From DATGMB01 sp035293845 (GTDB lineage: Bacteria > Acidobacteriota > Terriglobia > Bryobacterales > Bryobacteraceae): 64,000 nt of DNA. The notes beneath the pieces are model-generated. The model ran no database searches. It was not told the origin of the DNA and saw only the letters and a program-made list of their open reading frames with translations. The stretch is taken from the NCBI GenBank assembly GCA_035293845.1, contig DATGMB010000251.1:69681-133680 (forward strand), read 5' to 3'. The position numbers were made by a program, and so were the translations under genes. The first letter of the stretch is position 1. Every line of letters starts with the position of its first letter. Below, in pieces: positions 1-7,171 of the stretch.

Positions 1-2
1 CC

Positions 3-500
3 TATCCATTCCCGTTCGAGGAGAACCTGGCATTCCGGGACTTCGTGGAGCTCCAGCGCCAGGCCGCCGATTACGTAGCGCACTGGTATGCCGGCGCCAT
101 TGTGACGACGGCCTGGCCCATGACGGCGGAGCTTGCGCAGCCGGAGCTCGGATTTGTGGATCGCCCGATTCGCGTTGCGGTGCTGCCTGATTTTGCGCCG
201 GAGACGCTCGGCCGGCTCGACTGGAGCAAGGTGGAGATCGCCGCCGTTTTCTGCCGGAACTGGGACCCGAGGGCGAACCTGATGCATCTGGGTCCGGTGC
301 GCGCTCTCTGGGAGCGGTTCTTCGGCTATGTGCCGGGCGCCAGCGCGGCGGAGGCGCGGGGGCGCATCCCGTATCCGGCGGTCGCACATTTCGAGCGCCG
401 CGGGCAGTGGGTCGAGATTTTCGCGAACCCGGCCCTGGCGCGTGTGCAGGCCTTCCGGATGAACCCCGGAGATGCGGCCCTGCACCGCGGCGATCGTTAG
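3..500 (+). CDS. C-terminal end of a larger protein, possibly a membrane glycosyltransferase (GT39-like)
   Basis: The reading frame is open from the left edge of the window and ends at a TAG at 498-500, so only about 165 C-terminal residues are visible. An in-frame GTG at 45 exists, but coding continues upstream of it (Y-P-F-P-F-E-E-N-L-A-F-R-D-F), so the gene begins outside the window. The visible part has no transmembrane helix. It looks like a soluble alpha/beta tail with a W-P-M-T-A-E-L motif and a conserved-looking F-C-R-N-W-D-P segment. Such tails occur after the membrane part of acidobacterial dolichyl-phosphate-mannose-type glycosyltransferases, but I have no catalytic motif to prove this. 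The function is an inference; that it is a protein-coding 3' end is secure. Confidence 0.55.
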   Translation, partial: YPFPFEENLAFRDFVELQRQAADYVAHWYAGAIVTTAWPMTAELAQPELGFVDRPIRVAVLPDFAPETLGRLDWSKVEIAAVFCRNWDPRANLMHLGPVRALWERFFGYVPGASAAEARGRIPYPAVAHFERRGQWVEIFANPALARVQAFRMNPGDAALHRGDR

Positions 501-841
501 TTGGCGCGATGCGCCGTGCGTGCTGGCGGCTGGGGTAAGCCGATGCGCTTCAGACCGCTGCGGCAGAGATATTCGAGCAGAAGGATCAGCTTGTGGTCGT
601 TATCGATCCCGCGCTGCCCGCCCGGGCGGCTACCGCGGAATGCCGCGATTCGCTCGGCCACCTGCGCCCGCGAGCAGCCGCACGGATCACCGCCCTCCAG
701 GATGGAGGAGCCGAGGAATTCGGCGATGAATTCGAGCTCGTCCGCGGAAAGGCCGAGAAGGAAACGCCGCGTCTTGGATCGGAACGGGTTCTCGGTGTAG
801 GCGCTGAGCGCGGCTACCAGGTCCTGGCGTCGGGCAACCAT
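497..841 (-). CDS. Conserved hypothetical protein, acidobacterial type
   Basis: The 114-residue product begins at the ATG at 839-841 (M-V-A-R-R-Q-D-L-V); the open frame extends further upstream but reads like non-coding sequence there. The protein contains the segment LSADELEFIAEFLGSSIL, followed by a short Cys-containing stretch (G-D-P-C-G-C-S-R) and a basic C-terminus with a helical D-H-K-L-I-L-L-L-E-Y-L run. It resembles small soluble helical proteins seen repeatedly in Acidobacteria whose function is unknown. It is convergent with the preceding partial gene and their stop codons overlap by 4 bases. No signal peptide or membrane segment is present. Confidence 0.6.
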   Translation of the reverse strand: MVARRQDLVAALSAYTENPFRSKTRRFLLGLSADELEFIAEFLGSSILEGGDPCGCSRAQVAERIAAFRGSRPGGQRGIDNDHKLILLLEYLCRSGLKRIGLPQPPARTAHRAN

Positions 842-918
842 ACTAACTCTGGTCAACTCTGCAATCTGAGCCGTATTATTACGAAAAGCACAGACGGGTG
901 CAAGGGGGGCGGCGGCGC

Positions 919-1068
919 TCAGATCCGCCCGAGCAGCAGCAGAATGACCAGGATAAGCACAACGAGCCCGAGACCGCCGCTCGGGTAGTATCCCCAACTG
1001 CGGCTGTAGGGCCACGCGGGCACCGTCGCAAACAGCAGAACAATGAGAATGATCAGCAGCAAAAGCAT
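919..1068 (-). CDS. DUF3309 family small membrane protein
   Basis: This 49-residue protein consists of two hydrophobic helices separated by the signature W-P-Y-S-R-S-W-G-Y-Y-P-S-G-G, which is the hallmark of DUF3309 proteins. The start ATG at 1066-1068 is chosen because a strong GGAGGAGA Shine-Dalgarno lies just upstream on the minus strand, whereas an upstream in-frame start has none. Members are single-domain inner-membrane proteins of unknown function, often seen near stress or envelope genes. It lies downstream of the peptide ABC transporter genes on the same strand, about 85 bases after the ATPase stop, and could be transcribed with them. Confidence 0.85.
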   Translation of the reverse strand: MLLLLIILIVLLFATVPAWPYSRSWGYYPSGGLGLVVLILVILLLLGRI

Positions 1069-1153
1069 GGGTGATCTCTCCTCCCGCGGTGAGAATTGCA
1101 TGGCTGTGGCCGTTGTGCCGGGCTCCACATAAGCGCGCCCGCGAGCGATCCGT

Positions 1154-1939
1154 CTATGCCACAGCCGGCGGGCGCCGCTGCTCGCCCCAATGAGCGAGAA
1201 CCCTGGCAGTGGGGCCCCAGGCGGTCAGACGGCCGGCCTCGATGACCCCCGCGGTCCCGCACAATTGCGCGACCGAAGCGAGATCGTGCGAGATATAGAG
1301 GAGCGCGATCCCATACTCGCGGTTGAGGCGGGCGAACAGATCGAGAATGCCGGCGCGCGAGGCCGGGTCGAGAGCGCTGGTGGGTTCGTCCGCGATCAGC
1401 AGCTTGGGGCGGTGCATCACCGCCATGGCGATCGCAACGCGCTGCGCCTGGCCTACGCTCAATTGGCGCGGATAACGCCGCAGCAGCTCGGGCGCGGGCG
1501 GCAGGCCCATGCGTTCGAGCAGCTCTGCCATGCGGGGACGCGCGGCGCTCCAGCGCTCCGCGGCGTGGGCGCGCCACACTTCGCGCAGTTGTGTTTCGAT
1601 GCGCAGCGCGGGATTGAGTGCGGACATAGGGCTCTGCCAGACGAGCGACATCTCGCTGCCGCGCAGACGGCGCAGCTCCCGCGCGCTGGCCTCGAGCAGT
1701 TCGCGGCCGGCAAAGCGGATCGAGCCGCGCGTGCGGCCGCCGCGCAGTTCGAGGAGGCGCAGCAAGGCCAGGGCCAGCGTGCTCTTGCCGGAGCCGCTCG
1801 CGCCCATGAGGCCGGCGGCCTCACCACGCCGCAGCGTGAAGCGGATCCCCTCGAGAACGCCTGGGCGCTGCGGATAATCGGCGGAGATATCCGCTTCGAG
1901 CAGGATATCCGGGGCGCTTAAGTGCCCGGCGCCAGCCAT
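1154..1939 (-). CDS. Peptide ABC transporter ATP-binding protein (OppD/DppD-like)
   Basis: This is the ATPase of an oligopeptide-type ABC importer, expected at the inner face of the cytoplasmic membrane. The 261-residue protein shows Walker A GASGSGKSTL, a Q-loop (LVWQSPMSALNP), the signature LSVGQAQRVAIAMA, Walker B LLIADEPTSALD and the H-loop YISHDL. The start is placed at the ATG at 1937-1939 because GGAGCGG precedes it; this overlaps the binding-protein gene by 22 bases and suggests translational coupling. It lacks the roughly 60-residue C-terminal oligopeptide-transporter extension found on classical DppD/DppF. Only one ATPase gene is present in the operon, whereas Dpp/Opp systems normally have two, so it may work as a homodimer or pair with a distant subunit. 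Confidence 0.88.
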   Translation of the reverse strand: MAGAGHLSAPDILLEADISADYPQRPGVLEGIRFTLRRGEAAGLMGASGSGKSTLALALLRLLELRGGRTRGSIRFAGRELLEASARELRRLRGSEMSLVWQSPMSALNPALRIETQLREVWRAHAAERWSAARPRMAELLERMGLPPAPELLRRYPRQLSVGQAQRVAIAMAVMHRPKLLIADEPTSALDPASRAGILDLFARLNREYGIALLYISHDLASVAQLCGTAGVIEAGRLTAWGPTARVLAHWGEQRRPPAVA

Positions 1940-3522
1940 AGCCGCTCCACGTTCCACACCACCTGAGGGCTGAGCACCGCGGGCTCGGCGTTGCGCAGCC
2001 GCGGCGAGATTGCCACCAGCGCATTGCGGTTGACCAGATAGAGAAAAGGCTCCTCCTCCCAGACGATCTGCTGCACGCGGTCGAACAGCGCTTTGCGGCG
2101 CCGGTCGTCCGGGGTGGCTGCCTGCTGCCGCATCAGCCGGTCGATTTCGGCCTCCCAAGGGGAAGCGGGCGCCGGCTGGCTCGGGCTCCACTGATGGTTG
2201 GCCGCCGAGCTCAGCCATACGTTCATCTGACCGTTTGGATCGAGGTCCACGTTGTTCATGCCGAGCAGGCACGCTTCATAGCGGAAGGTCCGGGTAATGC
2301 GGTCGATGAGCGAGGCGAAATCGAGCGGCGCCACCGTCACGCGGATGCCGAGGGCCGCCAGGTCCTGCTGGATCATTGCGGCCATGCGCTCCCGCGCGCG
2401 GTTGCCGGCGTTGGTGATGACCGAGAATTCTACCGGATGCCCGTCGCGGTCGGCCAATCCCTGGCCGCTCGAGCGGAAGCCGTCCTCGGCCAGGAGGCGC
2501 CGGGCCGCGGCCGCATCGAAGTCGCGCGGATGGAGGCTGCGATTGAACCAGAACAGGTTAGCCGGAGGGAACGGGCCGATGCCTGGCGCGGCGTGGCCGC
2601 GGTAAACGATGCGGCACAGGTCCGCGCGCCGGATGGCGAACGAGATGGCATTCCGGAACCGGCGGGAAGCGAACCAGGCGCGCTTGTAAGGCGTGACGCT
2701 CCCGGTCTGGTTGAACCACATCTGCTCGCCTTCGAGCGAAGGGCCGAGGTCCCGCGCCCCGGCCAACTGCCCGAAGATCTCGGGATCGACGCCCGTGATG
2801 GCGTGAATGTGGCCCTGGCGAAAGCGTAAGGCTTCGAGCTCGCGGTTCGGTACGATTTCGAGCCGCACGGCATCGAGGTAGGGCAGCCGCCTCGCTCCAT
2901 CGGATTTCCAGTAATAGGGATTGCGTTCGAGGAGAAGATCGGAGCCCGGACGGTGCTCAGGGAGACGAAAGGGCCCGAGCACGGCGCGCTCTTTGAGCGG
3001 CGATCGGCGGGAGACCATGGCGATCTGGTCGAACAGACGCAGGGCTCCGGCCATGGGGTCGGGGAACGTCACCGCGGCTTCGAACGGGCCGCGGGCTACG
3101 GCCCGCGCCGCACCGTGTTCGGTGCGCAGGGCATCGCCGGTTGGGGAATGGACGTTCGGATCGGTCAGCACCGCAATGGTATGGACCACGTCCTCGGCGG
3201 TGAACGGCGTGCCATCGGAGAAGCGCACGCCCTCGCGCAGGCGGAACACCAGCGTCCGGCCGGCATCCTGCTGCTTCCAGGAGACCGCCAGCTCCGGTTC
3301 GATCCGCTCGGTCACGCGGTTGACCCGCACCAGCACGCCGCCGGTCAGGTAGCGAACCGTTTCCGAGGCATCGTCATCCACCAGAGCCGGGTTGAGCGTG
3401 CGGGGCTCGCTGTGCAGGCACAGGCGCAATTCGCCGCCCCATTGCTGCGCATGCAGCCAGCCGGCATGAACGCCGCAGATGAGCAGCAGCAGGGCTGGGC
3501 ACGGCAGCCGCGGGAATCTCAT
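1918..3522 (-). CDS. Extracellular peptide-binding protein, family 5 (DppA/OppA-like)
   Basis: This 534-residue secreted solute-binding protein has a cleavable signal peptide (hydrophobic core P-A-L-L-L-L-I-C-G-V, likely cleaved near H-A-Q). It then shows family 5 features: LRLCLHSEPRTLNPALVDDD near the N-terminus, LVFRLREGVRFSDGTPFTAE at about residue 95, and the AISFAIRRADLCRIVYRG segment. The family binds peptides, nickel or opines and delivers them to the partner permeases. The start ATG overlaps the stop codon of the DppC-like permease as ATGA, and its own 3' end overlaps the ATPase gene, so four genes form a tight operon. Nothing in the sequence identifies the substrate; peptide is the default family inference. 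Confidence 0.88.
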   Translation of the reverse strand: MRFPRLPCPALLLLICGVHAGWLHAQQWGGELRLCLHSEPRTLNPALVDDDASETVRYLTGGVLVRVNRVTERIEPELAVSWKQQDAGRTLVFRLREGVRFSDGTPFTAEDVVHTIAVLTDPNVHSPTGDALRTEHGAARAVARGPFEAAVTFPDPMAGALRLFDQIAMVSRRSPLKERAVLGPFRLPEHRPGSDLLLERNPYYWKSDGARRLPYLDAVRLEIVPNRELEALRFRQGHIHAITGVDPEIFGQLAGARDLGPSLEGEQMWFNQTGSVTPYKRAWFASRRFRNAISFAIRRADLCRIVYRGHAAPGIGPFPPANLFWFNRSLHPRDFDAAAARRLLAEDGFRSSGQGLADRDGHPVEFSVITNAGNRARERMAAMIQQDLAALGIRVTVAPLDFASLIDRITRTFRYEACLLGMNNVDLDPNGQMNVWLSSAANHQWSPSQPAPASPWEAEIDRLMRQQAATPDDRRRKALFDRVQQIVWEEEPFLYLVNRNALVAISPRLRNAEPAVLSPQVVWNVERLWLAPGT

Positions 3523-4316
3523 ACCTGAGACTCATCGGCGGAAACGGCGCAGTGGAATAGGCCGGCCAGAGCGATGAGGAGCAGCGCGGGCGCGAGCACG
3601 AGAGGATGCTGCACGATGGACGCCAGGTCTTCTAGATCGCGCAGCATGCCACCGAGCGAGGCGAGCGGTTCCGGCACACCGAGCCCGAGCAGGCCGAGGT
3701 TGGCCTCGGCCAGCAGAAATGCCGGAACGGTCACCAGAAACTGGGCTGCCGCAAGCTTCCACAAATGCGGCGTCACGTGGACCGCCGCGATGCGCCAGCG
3801 CGCGCAGCCGGCCGCTTCCGCGGCGAGAACGAATTCCGCCTGGCGGTGCCGGGCGACGGCGGCCATCAGGATGCGGCACGGGCCGGCCCAGCCGAGCCCT
3901 CCCAGGAGTCCGAATGTCACCGCAACGGCAGCGGCCGGAGGCGCATCGAGCGGGAGCGCCGCGCGCGCGGCCACGAGCGCGAACAGCCAGGGCAGAGAGA
4001 GGAAGAGGTCAGCCAGCATCGCCACGGTCCGCTCCGCGGGCCTCCCGCCGAAGCCTCCGGCGAGCGCCAGCAGGAGCGCCAAGAACCCGGACAACGCGGC
4101 GGCGGCGGGCGCGCAGGCGAGCGAGAGGCGCGCGCCGAAGAGCATGCGGGAAAGGCGGTCGCGGCCCAACGGGTCCGTCCCCAGCGGAAAACGGCGCGAG
4201 GCAGGTGCGTTGGGCGCATCGCGGTACTGCTCCTGGTAAGGATGGGGCGCGACGAGCGGGGCCGCTGCGAGGAGCAGCAGCCAGGCCGCGAGCGCAGCAA
4301 GCGCGGCGCGCGGCAT
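3519..4316 (-). CDS. Peptide ABC transporter permease (DppC-like)
   Basis: This 265-residue integral membrane protein belongs to the BPD_transp_1 permease family. It has a short N-terminal helix, then the DppC-characteristic periplasmic segment FPLGTDPLGRDRLSRMLFGA, then about five further helices. The cytoplasmic EAA loop reads EAAGCARWRIAAVHVTPHL and contacts the ATPase. The C-terminal half contains the typical L-G-L-L-G-L-G-V-P-E-P-L-A-S-L-G-G-M-L motif. The start ATG directly follows the TAA of the DppB-like gene, and the stop overlaps the binding-protein start, which supports one polycistronic message. The product forms a heterodimeric pore with the DppB-like permease. Confidence 0.88.
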   Translation of the reverse strand: MPRAALAALAAWLLLLAAAPLVAPHPYQEQYRDAPNAPASRRFPLGTDPLGRDRLSRMLFGARLSLACAPAAAALSGFLALLLALAGGFGGRPAERTVAMLADLFLSLPWLFALVAARAALPLDAPPAAAVAVTFGLLGGLGWAGPCRILMAAVARHRQAEFVLAAEAAGCARWRIAAVHVTPHLWKLAAAQFLVTVPAFLLAEANLGLLGLGVPEPLASLGGMLRDLEDLASIVQHPLVLAPALLLIALAGLFHCAVSADESQV

Positions 4317-5186
4317 TTACGACTCCCTCACGGCGCGGGCCGCGTCGGACAGCAGGTTGGCGCCGGTGGTGAAGGCGGTGATCAGCAGCGTGACGTTGAC
4401 CAGTACCGGAAGATCGCGGGAGAGCGCAGCCTGCCAGACCAACTGCCCGACTCCGGGCGAGCCGCAGAGCGATTCGACGGGAATCAGCGCGCCCGCCGCC
4501 ATGCTGACCGAGACTCCCCCGAGCGCCGCCAATTCGGGCCACGCCGGCGCGATCACGTGGTAGCTGAGGATGCGGCCCGGCCGCAGCCCGCAGCCCGTTG
4601 CGGCGAGCACATGCGGCGCGCGGCGCGCGGCCGCGGCTACGTTGCGCGCATAGCGGAAAATGCGCGGCAGCAGAACCATCGCGAGAGCAGTGGGCGCGGC
4701 GGCCCCCAGATGGACGCACGCCAGAGCGGAAACCGCCGCGGGCACACACAGCAGCGCGGCCGCGGTCACGGCAGCGGGCCGTTCCAGCCAGCGGCTGGGG
4801 CGGAATTCGAGGACTGCGACGGCTGCCAGCGAAACGGCCCACGCCAGGCCGAGGCCCGCGAGAGCGGAACCCACGCTCCCGGGCAGGCGCTCCCGCAGCA
4901 GCTCGTTGACCGGCCGTCCTAAAGAGACCGACCGGCCCAGGTCGCCCCGGGCCAGCCGGCCGAGGTAATCGGTGTAGTACGCGAGCACGTCCGAATGCGC
5001 GGCGCGTTCGCGGACGATTGCCTCGCGGCTCTCCGGCGCGAGCCGCGCATCGAGCAGGCGATCATCCGCGTCGAAGCCCGGCGCCAGCCGGACCAGCGCC
5101 GCTGCCAGCAGTCCGGAGGCGGCCAGCAAGCCGGCCCAGATGGCCAGGCGGCACGCCACCTGCCGGGCGAGGGATCGCGAGGTCAT
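4317..5186 (-). CDS. Peptide ABC transporter permease (DppB-like)
   Basis: This 289-residue inner-membrane permease heads the operon. The start is taken at the ATG at 5184-5186 (M-T-S-R-S-L-A-R-Q-V); longer in-frame starts read through non-hydrophobic Arg/Pro-rich sequence that is not family-like. The DppB signature is visible as YYTDYLGRLARGDLGRSVSL followed by P-V-N-E-L-L-R-E-R-L-P. A diverged EAA region (LAATGCGLRPGRILSYHVI) and the C-terminal G-A-L-I-P-V-E-S-L-C-G-S-P-G-V-G-Q-L segment follow. It abuts dppC with no spacing (TAA then ATG). It is predicted to form the translocation channel with the DppC-like protein. Confidence 0.85.
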   Translation of the reverse strand: MTSRSLARQVACRLAIWAGLLAASGLLAAALVRLAPGFDADDRLLDARLAPESREAIVRERAAHSDVLAYYTDYLGRLARGDLGRSVSLGRPVNELLRERLPGSVGSALAGLGLAWAVSLAAVAVLEFRPSRWLERPAAVTAAALLCVPAAVSALACVHLGAAAPTALAMVLLPRIFRYARNVAAAARRAPHVLAATGCGLRPGRILSYHVIAPAWPELAALGGVSVSMAAGALIPVESLCGSPGVGQLVWQAALSRDLPVLVNVTLLITAFTTGANLLSDAARAVRES

Positions 5187-5366
5187 GGGCGAGCTCCGTA
5201 TGGAGGGGCCGCGCCCAAGTCCGCGGGCCGCGCGGTGAAGCGGCGCAGGCCATGGACTCGCGCCAACGCTGAAGAGGGCAGCGCGGTGGCCGAGATCGCC
5301 AGCCGCGATGCTAGGTGGCGGGCGAGAGACCGCCGGGCGCTGCGTGAGCTCCGCGCGGCGCGGCGG

Positions 5367-5385
5367 CTCCACCGGAACGGTGGAG
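5367..5385 (-). terminator. GC-rich hairpin between subtilisin and peptide-transporter genes
   Basis: An 8-bp perfect inverted repeat (CTCCACCG / CGGTGGAG) with a 3-base loop lies in the 263-base gap downstream of the subtilisin stop and upstream of the DppB-like start. There is no T-run, so it is at best a weak or factor-dependent terminator. I see nothing else in this gap. Confidence 0.35.
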
Positions 5386-5449
5386 GCGATGGACCTGCGC
5401 CACCGGCGCCATCACGGGAGCTCAGCGAGGTGATCATGACGCGCGGTGT

Positions 5450-7111
5450 TTACTTCTCACCCTTAATCTGGGTTGACGTCGCCGAGGGCGCGCTCATCGG
5501 GAAGCTCGCGGTGGTGCTCCAAATCGCGTGTTGTGCGGCCGCCACGCTCGAAGCCACCGCCGAGCCGGCCGCGGCGGCGATCTGGTCGCCCCACACGATC
5601 TGGTCACCCCAGACGATCTGGTCGCCCCACACGATCTGATCGCCCCACACGATCTGATCGCCCCAGACAAGCTGATCGCCCCATACGATCTGATCGGCGT
5701 TGACCATCGAAATCGTGCCGTTGTTGAAGACCGCGACGGGTGACACTGCGATCCCATTCGCCACCGTCGTGTTGTTCATGGCCGCGCCGATATCGAGATA
5801 TCCCGCGCCCACCGTGAACGCATCGTAGTAGGAAACGAAGCTCTGGCCGGTGCCCGGATCGGTCGCGATGCTCGAGGCCGGAAACGTCTTGCTGGAGGTC
5901 AGCATCAGGCGGGCCTTGATCTGGTCCGGCGTGAGGCTCGGGTACTGCTGCAGCAGGATGGCGGCCGCGCCCGCGACGACGGGTGTTGCCATGCTGGTGC
6001 CGTTCAGTATGAAATACGCGGGCTGCGAGCCGGCGGGGCCGCCGTAGGCGGCAGGCGAGACCTGGTTGGCGGGATACGCGAGATCGAGCGTGCTGCCCGG
6101 AACACGCAGCGATGTGATCTGGTTGCCGGGCGCCACGAGGTCCGGCTTGACGAAGTGATCGATCAGCGTCGGGCCCTTGGAGCTGTAGCTGGCGATGAGG
6201 TCATCGCCGCGCTGCGGCGTGCCTTCGGTCTTCATCGCGCCGACGGTGATCGCGAAGGGATCGTTGCCGGGCGCGGTGATGGTGCCGTAGCCGCCGGTGA
6301 CGGCGTAGTCATCGCGGCCTTCGTTGCCGGCCGCCACCACCACCGTGATGCCGGCTTTCCATGCCTGCTCCACGGCCTGGCAGAGCGGATCGAGAGAGAA
6401 GCTCTCATAGATCGGCCGGCCCAGAGACAGATTGATCACCCGGATGTTGTAGACGGGCGCCAGTTCGATGGCGGTATCGATGGCGGAGATGATGGCGTCA
6501 TCCTGGCCGCTGCCCGTCTCATCGAGGACGCGCAGGTTGACCAGATTCACGCCGGGCGCGATGCCGCGATAGCGGCCGTTGGAGTTGGCACCCGAACCGC
6601 CCACGATGCCGGCGACGTGGGTGCCGTGGCCGTAAAGGTCGCGGGTGACTCCTTCGCCGGTGAAGTCCTGGCTGTAGACGACGCGCCCGGAGAGATCGGC
6701 ATTGCTGCTATCGATGCCGCTATCGATGACGGCGACACCGATGCCCTGGCCGGTGAGACCGGCCTGGAAAGCCAGCGTCGAGCCGACGGTGGCGGCGGTG
6801 AGGTCCAGATGGCGGGTGACGGTGCGGACCGGGGTCACGTACTTGACGAAGGGCAGGGCCGCGACGGGTTCAACGAGCCCCGCCGGCAGAGTCACCTCAA
6901 CGAGTGCCGGGAAATGACGGTACTGCCGCGTAATCGTCGCTCCGCCGCTCTGCATCACGCTCAGGGTGACGGGCGTCGGCGGAGTGTTCAGTTGGATGAT
7001 GACCTTAACGGGAGCCAGCGGGTTGGTCACCTGGAAATCCGGTGAAACCGTGCCGGCAAAAGCGCAGGTCGCAAGAAACGCACAAGAAGTCAGTGGAAGC
7101 AGCTTTTTCAT
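5450..7111 (-). CDS. Secreted subtilisin-like serine protease (S8) with DQIVWG tail repeats
   Basis: This 553-residue exported protease has a signal peptide (residues 1-19, ending C-A-F-A), an I9-like propeptide region (about 30-95) and a peptidase S8 domain. The catalytic triad is visible as Asp130 in VAVIDSGID, His162 in YGHGTHVAG and Ser373 in GTSMATP, with the oxyanion Asn in VAAGNEG near 263. After the catalytic domain comes a low-complexity region at residues 473-508 with six tandem copies of a D-Q-I-V-W-G hexapeptide, then an Ala/Ser-rich C-terminus. Repeat-bearing subtilases of this kind are seen in Acidobacteria, and the tail may mediate surface attachment or assembly, which is inference. 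A GAGGT ribosome binding site precedes the ATG. It lies 60 bases downstream of the c-di-GMP enzyme gene on the same strand. Confidence 0.92.
   Translation of the reverse strand: MKKLLPLTSCAFLATCAFAGTVSPDFQVTNPLAPVKVIIQLNTPPTPVTLSVMQSGGATITRQYRHFPALVEVTLPAGLVEPVAALPFVKYVTPVRTVTRHLDLTAATVGSTLAFQAGLTGQGIGVAVIDSGIDSSNADLSGRVVYSQDFTGEGVTRDLYGHGTHVAGIVGGSGANSNGRYRGIAPGVNLVNLRVLDETGSGQDDAIISAIDTAIELAPVYNIRVINLSLGRPIYESFSLDPLCQAVEQAWKAGITVVVAAGNEGRDDYAVTGGYGTITAPGNDPFAITVGAMKTEGTPQRGDDLIASYSSKGPTLIDHFVKPDLVAPGNQITSLRVPGSTLDLAYPANQVSPAAYGGPAGSQPAYFILNGTSMATPVVAGAAAILLQQYPSLTPDQIKARLMLTSSKTFPASSIATDPGTGQSFVSYYDAFTVGAGYLDIGAAMNNTTVANGIAVSPVAVFNNGTISMVNADQIVWGDQLVWGDQIVWGDQIVWGDQIVWGDQIVWGDQIAAAAGSAVASSVAAAQHAIWSTTASFPMSAPSATSTQIKGEK
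5579..5695 (-). repeat. Coding tandem repeat, 18-bp unit (hexapeptide D-Q-I-V-W-G)
   Basis: Six near-identical 18-bp units plus a 9-bp partial unit encode the hexapeptide repeat at the C-terminus of the subtilisin; one unit carries Leu instead of Ile. Synonymous differences between units (GGT/GAT, CAC/CAG contexts on the plus strand) show that the array is not perfectly fresh. Its unit length without spacers excludes a CRISPR. Confidence 0.95.
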
Positions 7112-7171
7112 TCAAAACCTCGCGGCCTGGAAATGCACCCGGAGCGCCAGAGTTAAGTGCTTTGTCTGGAA

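Noticed and set aside
3765..4922. 385-codon plus-strand frame
   Set aside because: Antisense to the DppC- and DppB-like permeases, Arg/Gly/Gln-rich with no domain.
5579..5695. Possible CRISPR array
   Set aside because: Units are contiguous 18-mers without spacers and encode a regular hexapeptide inside a gene.
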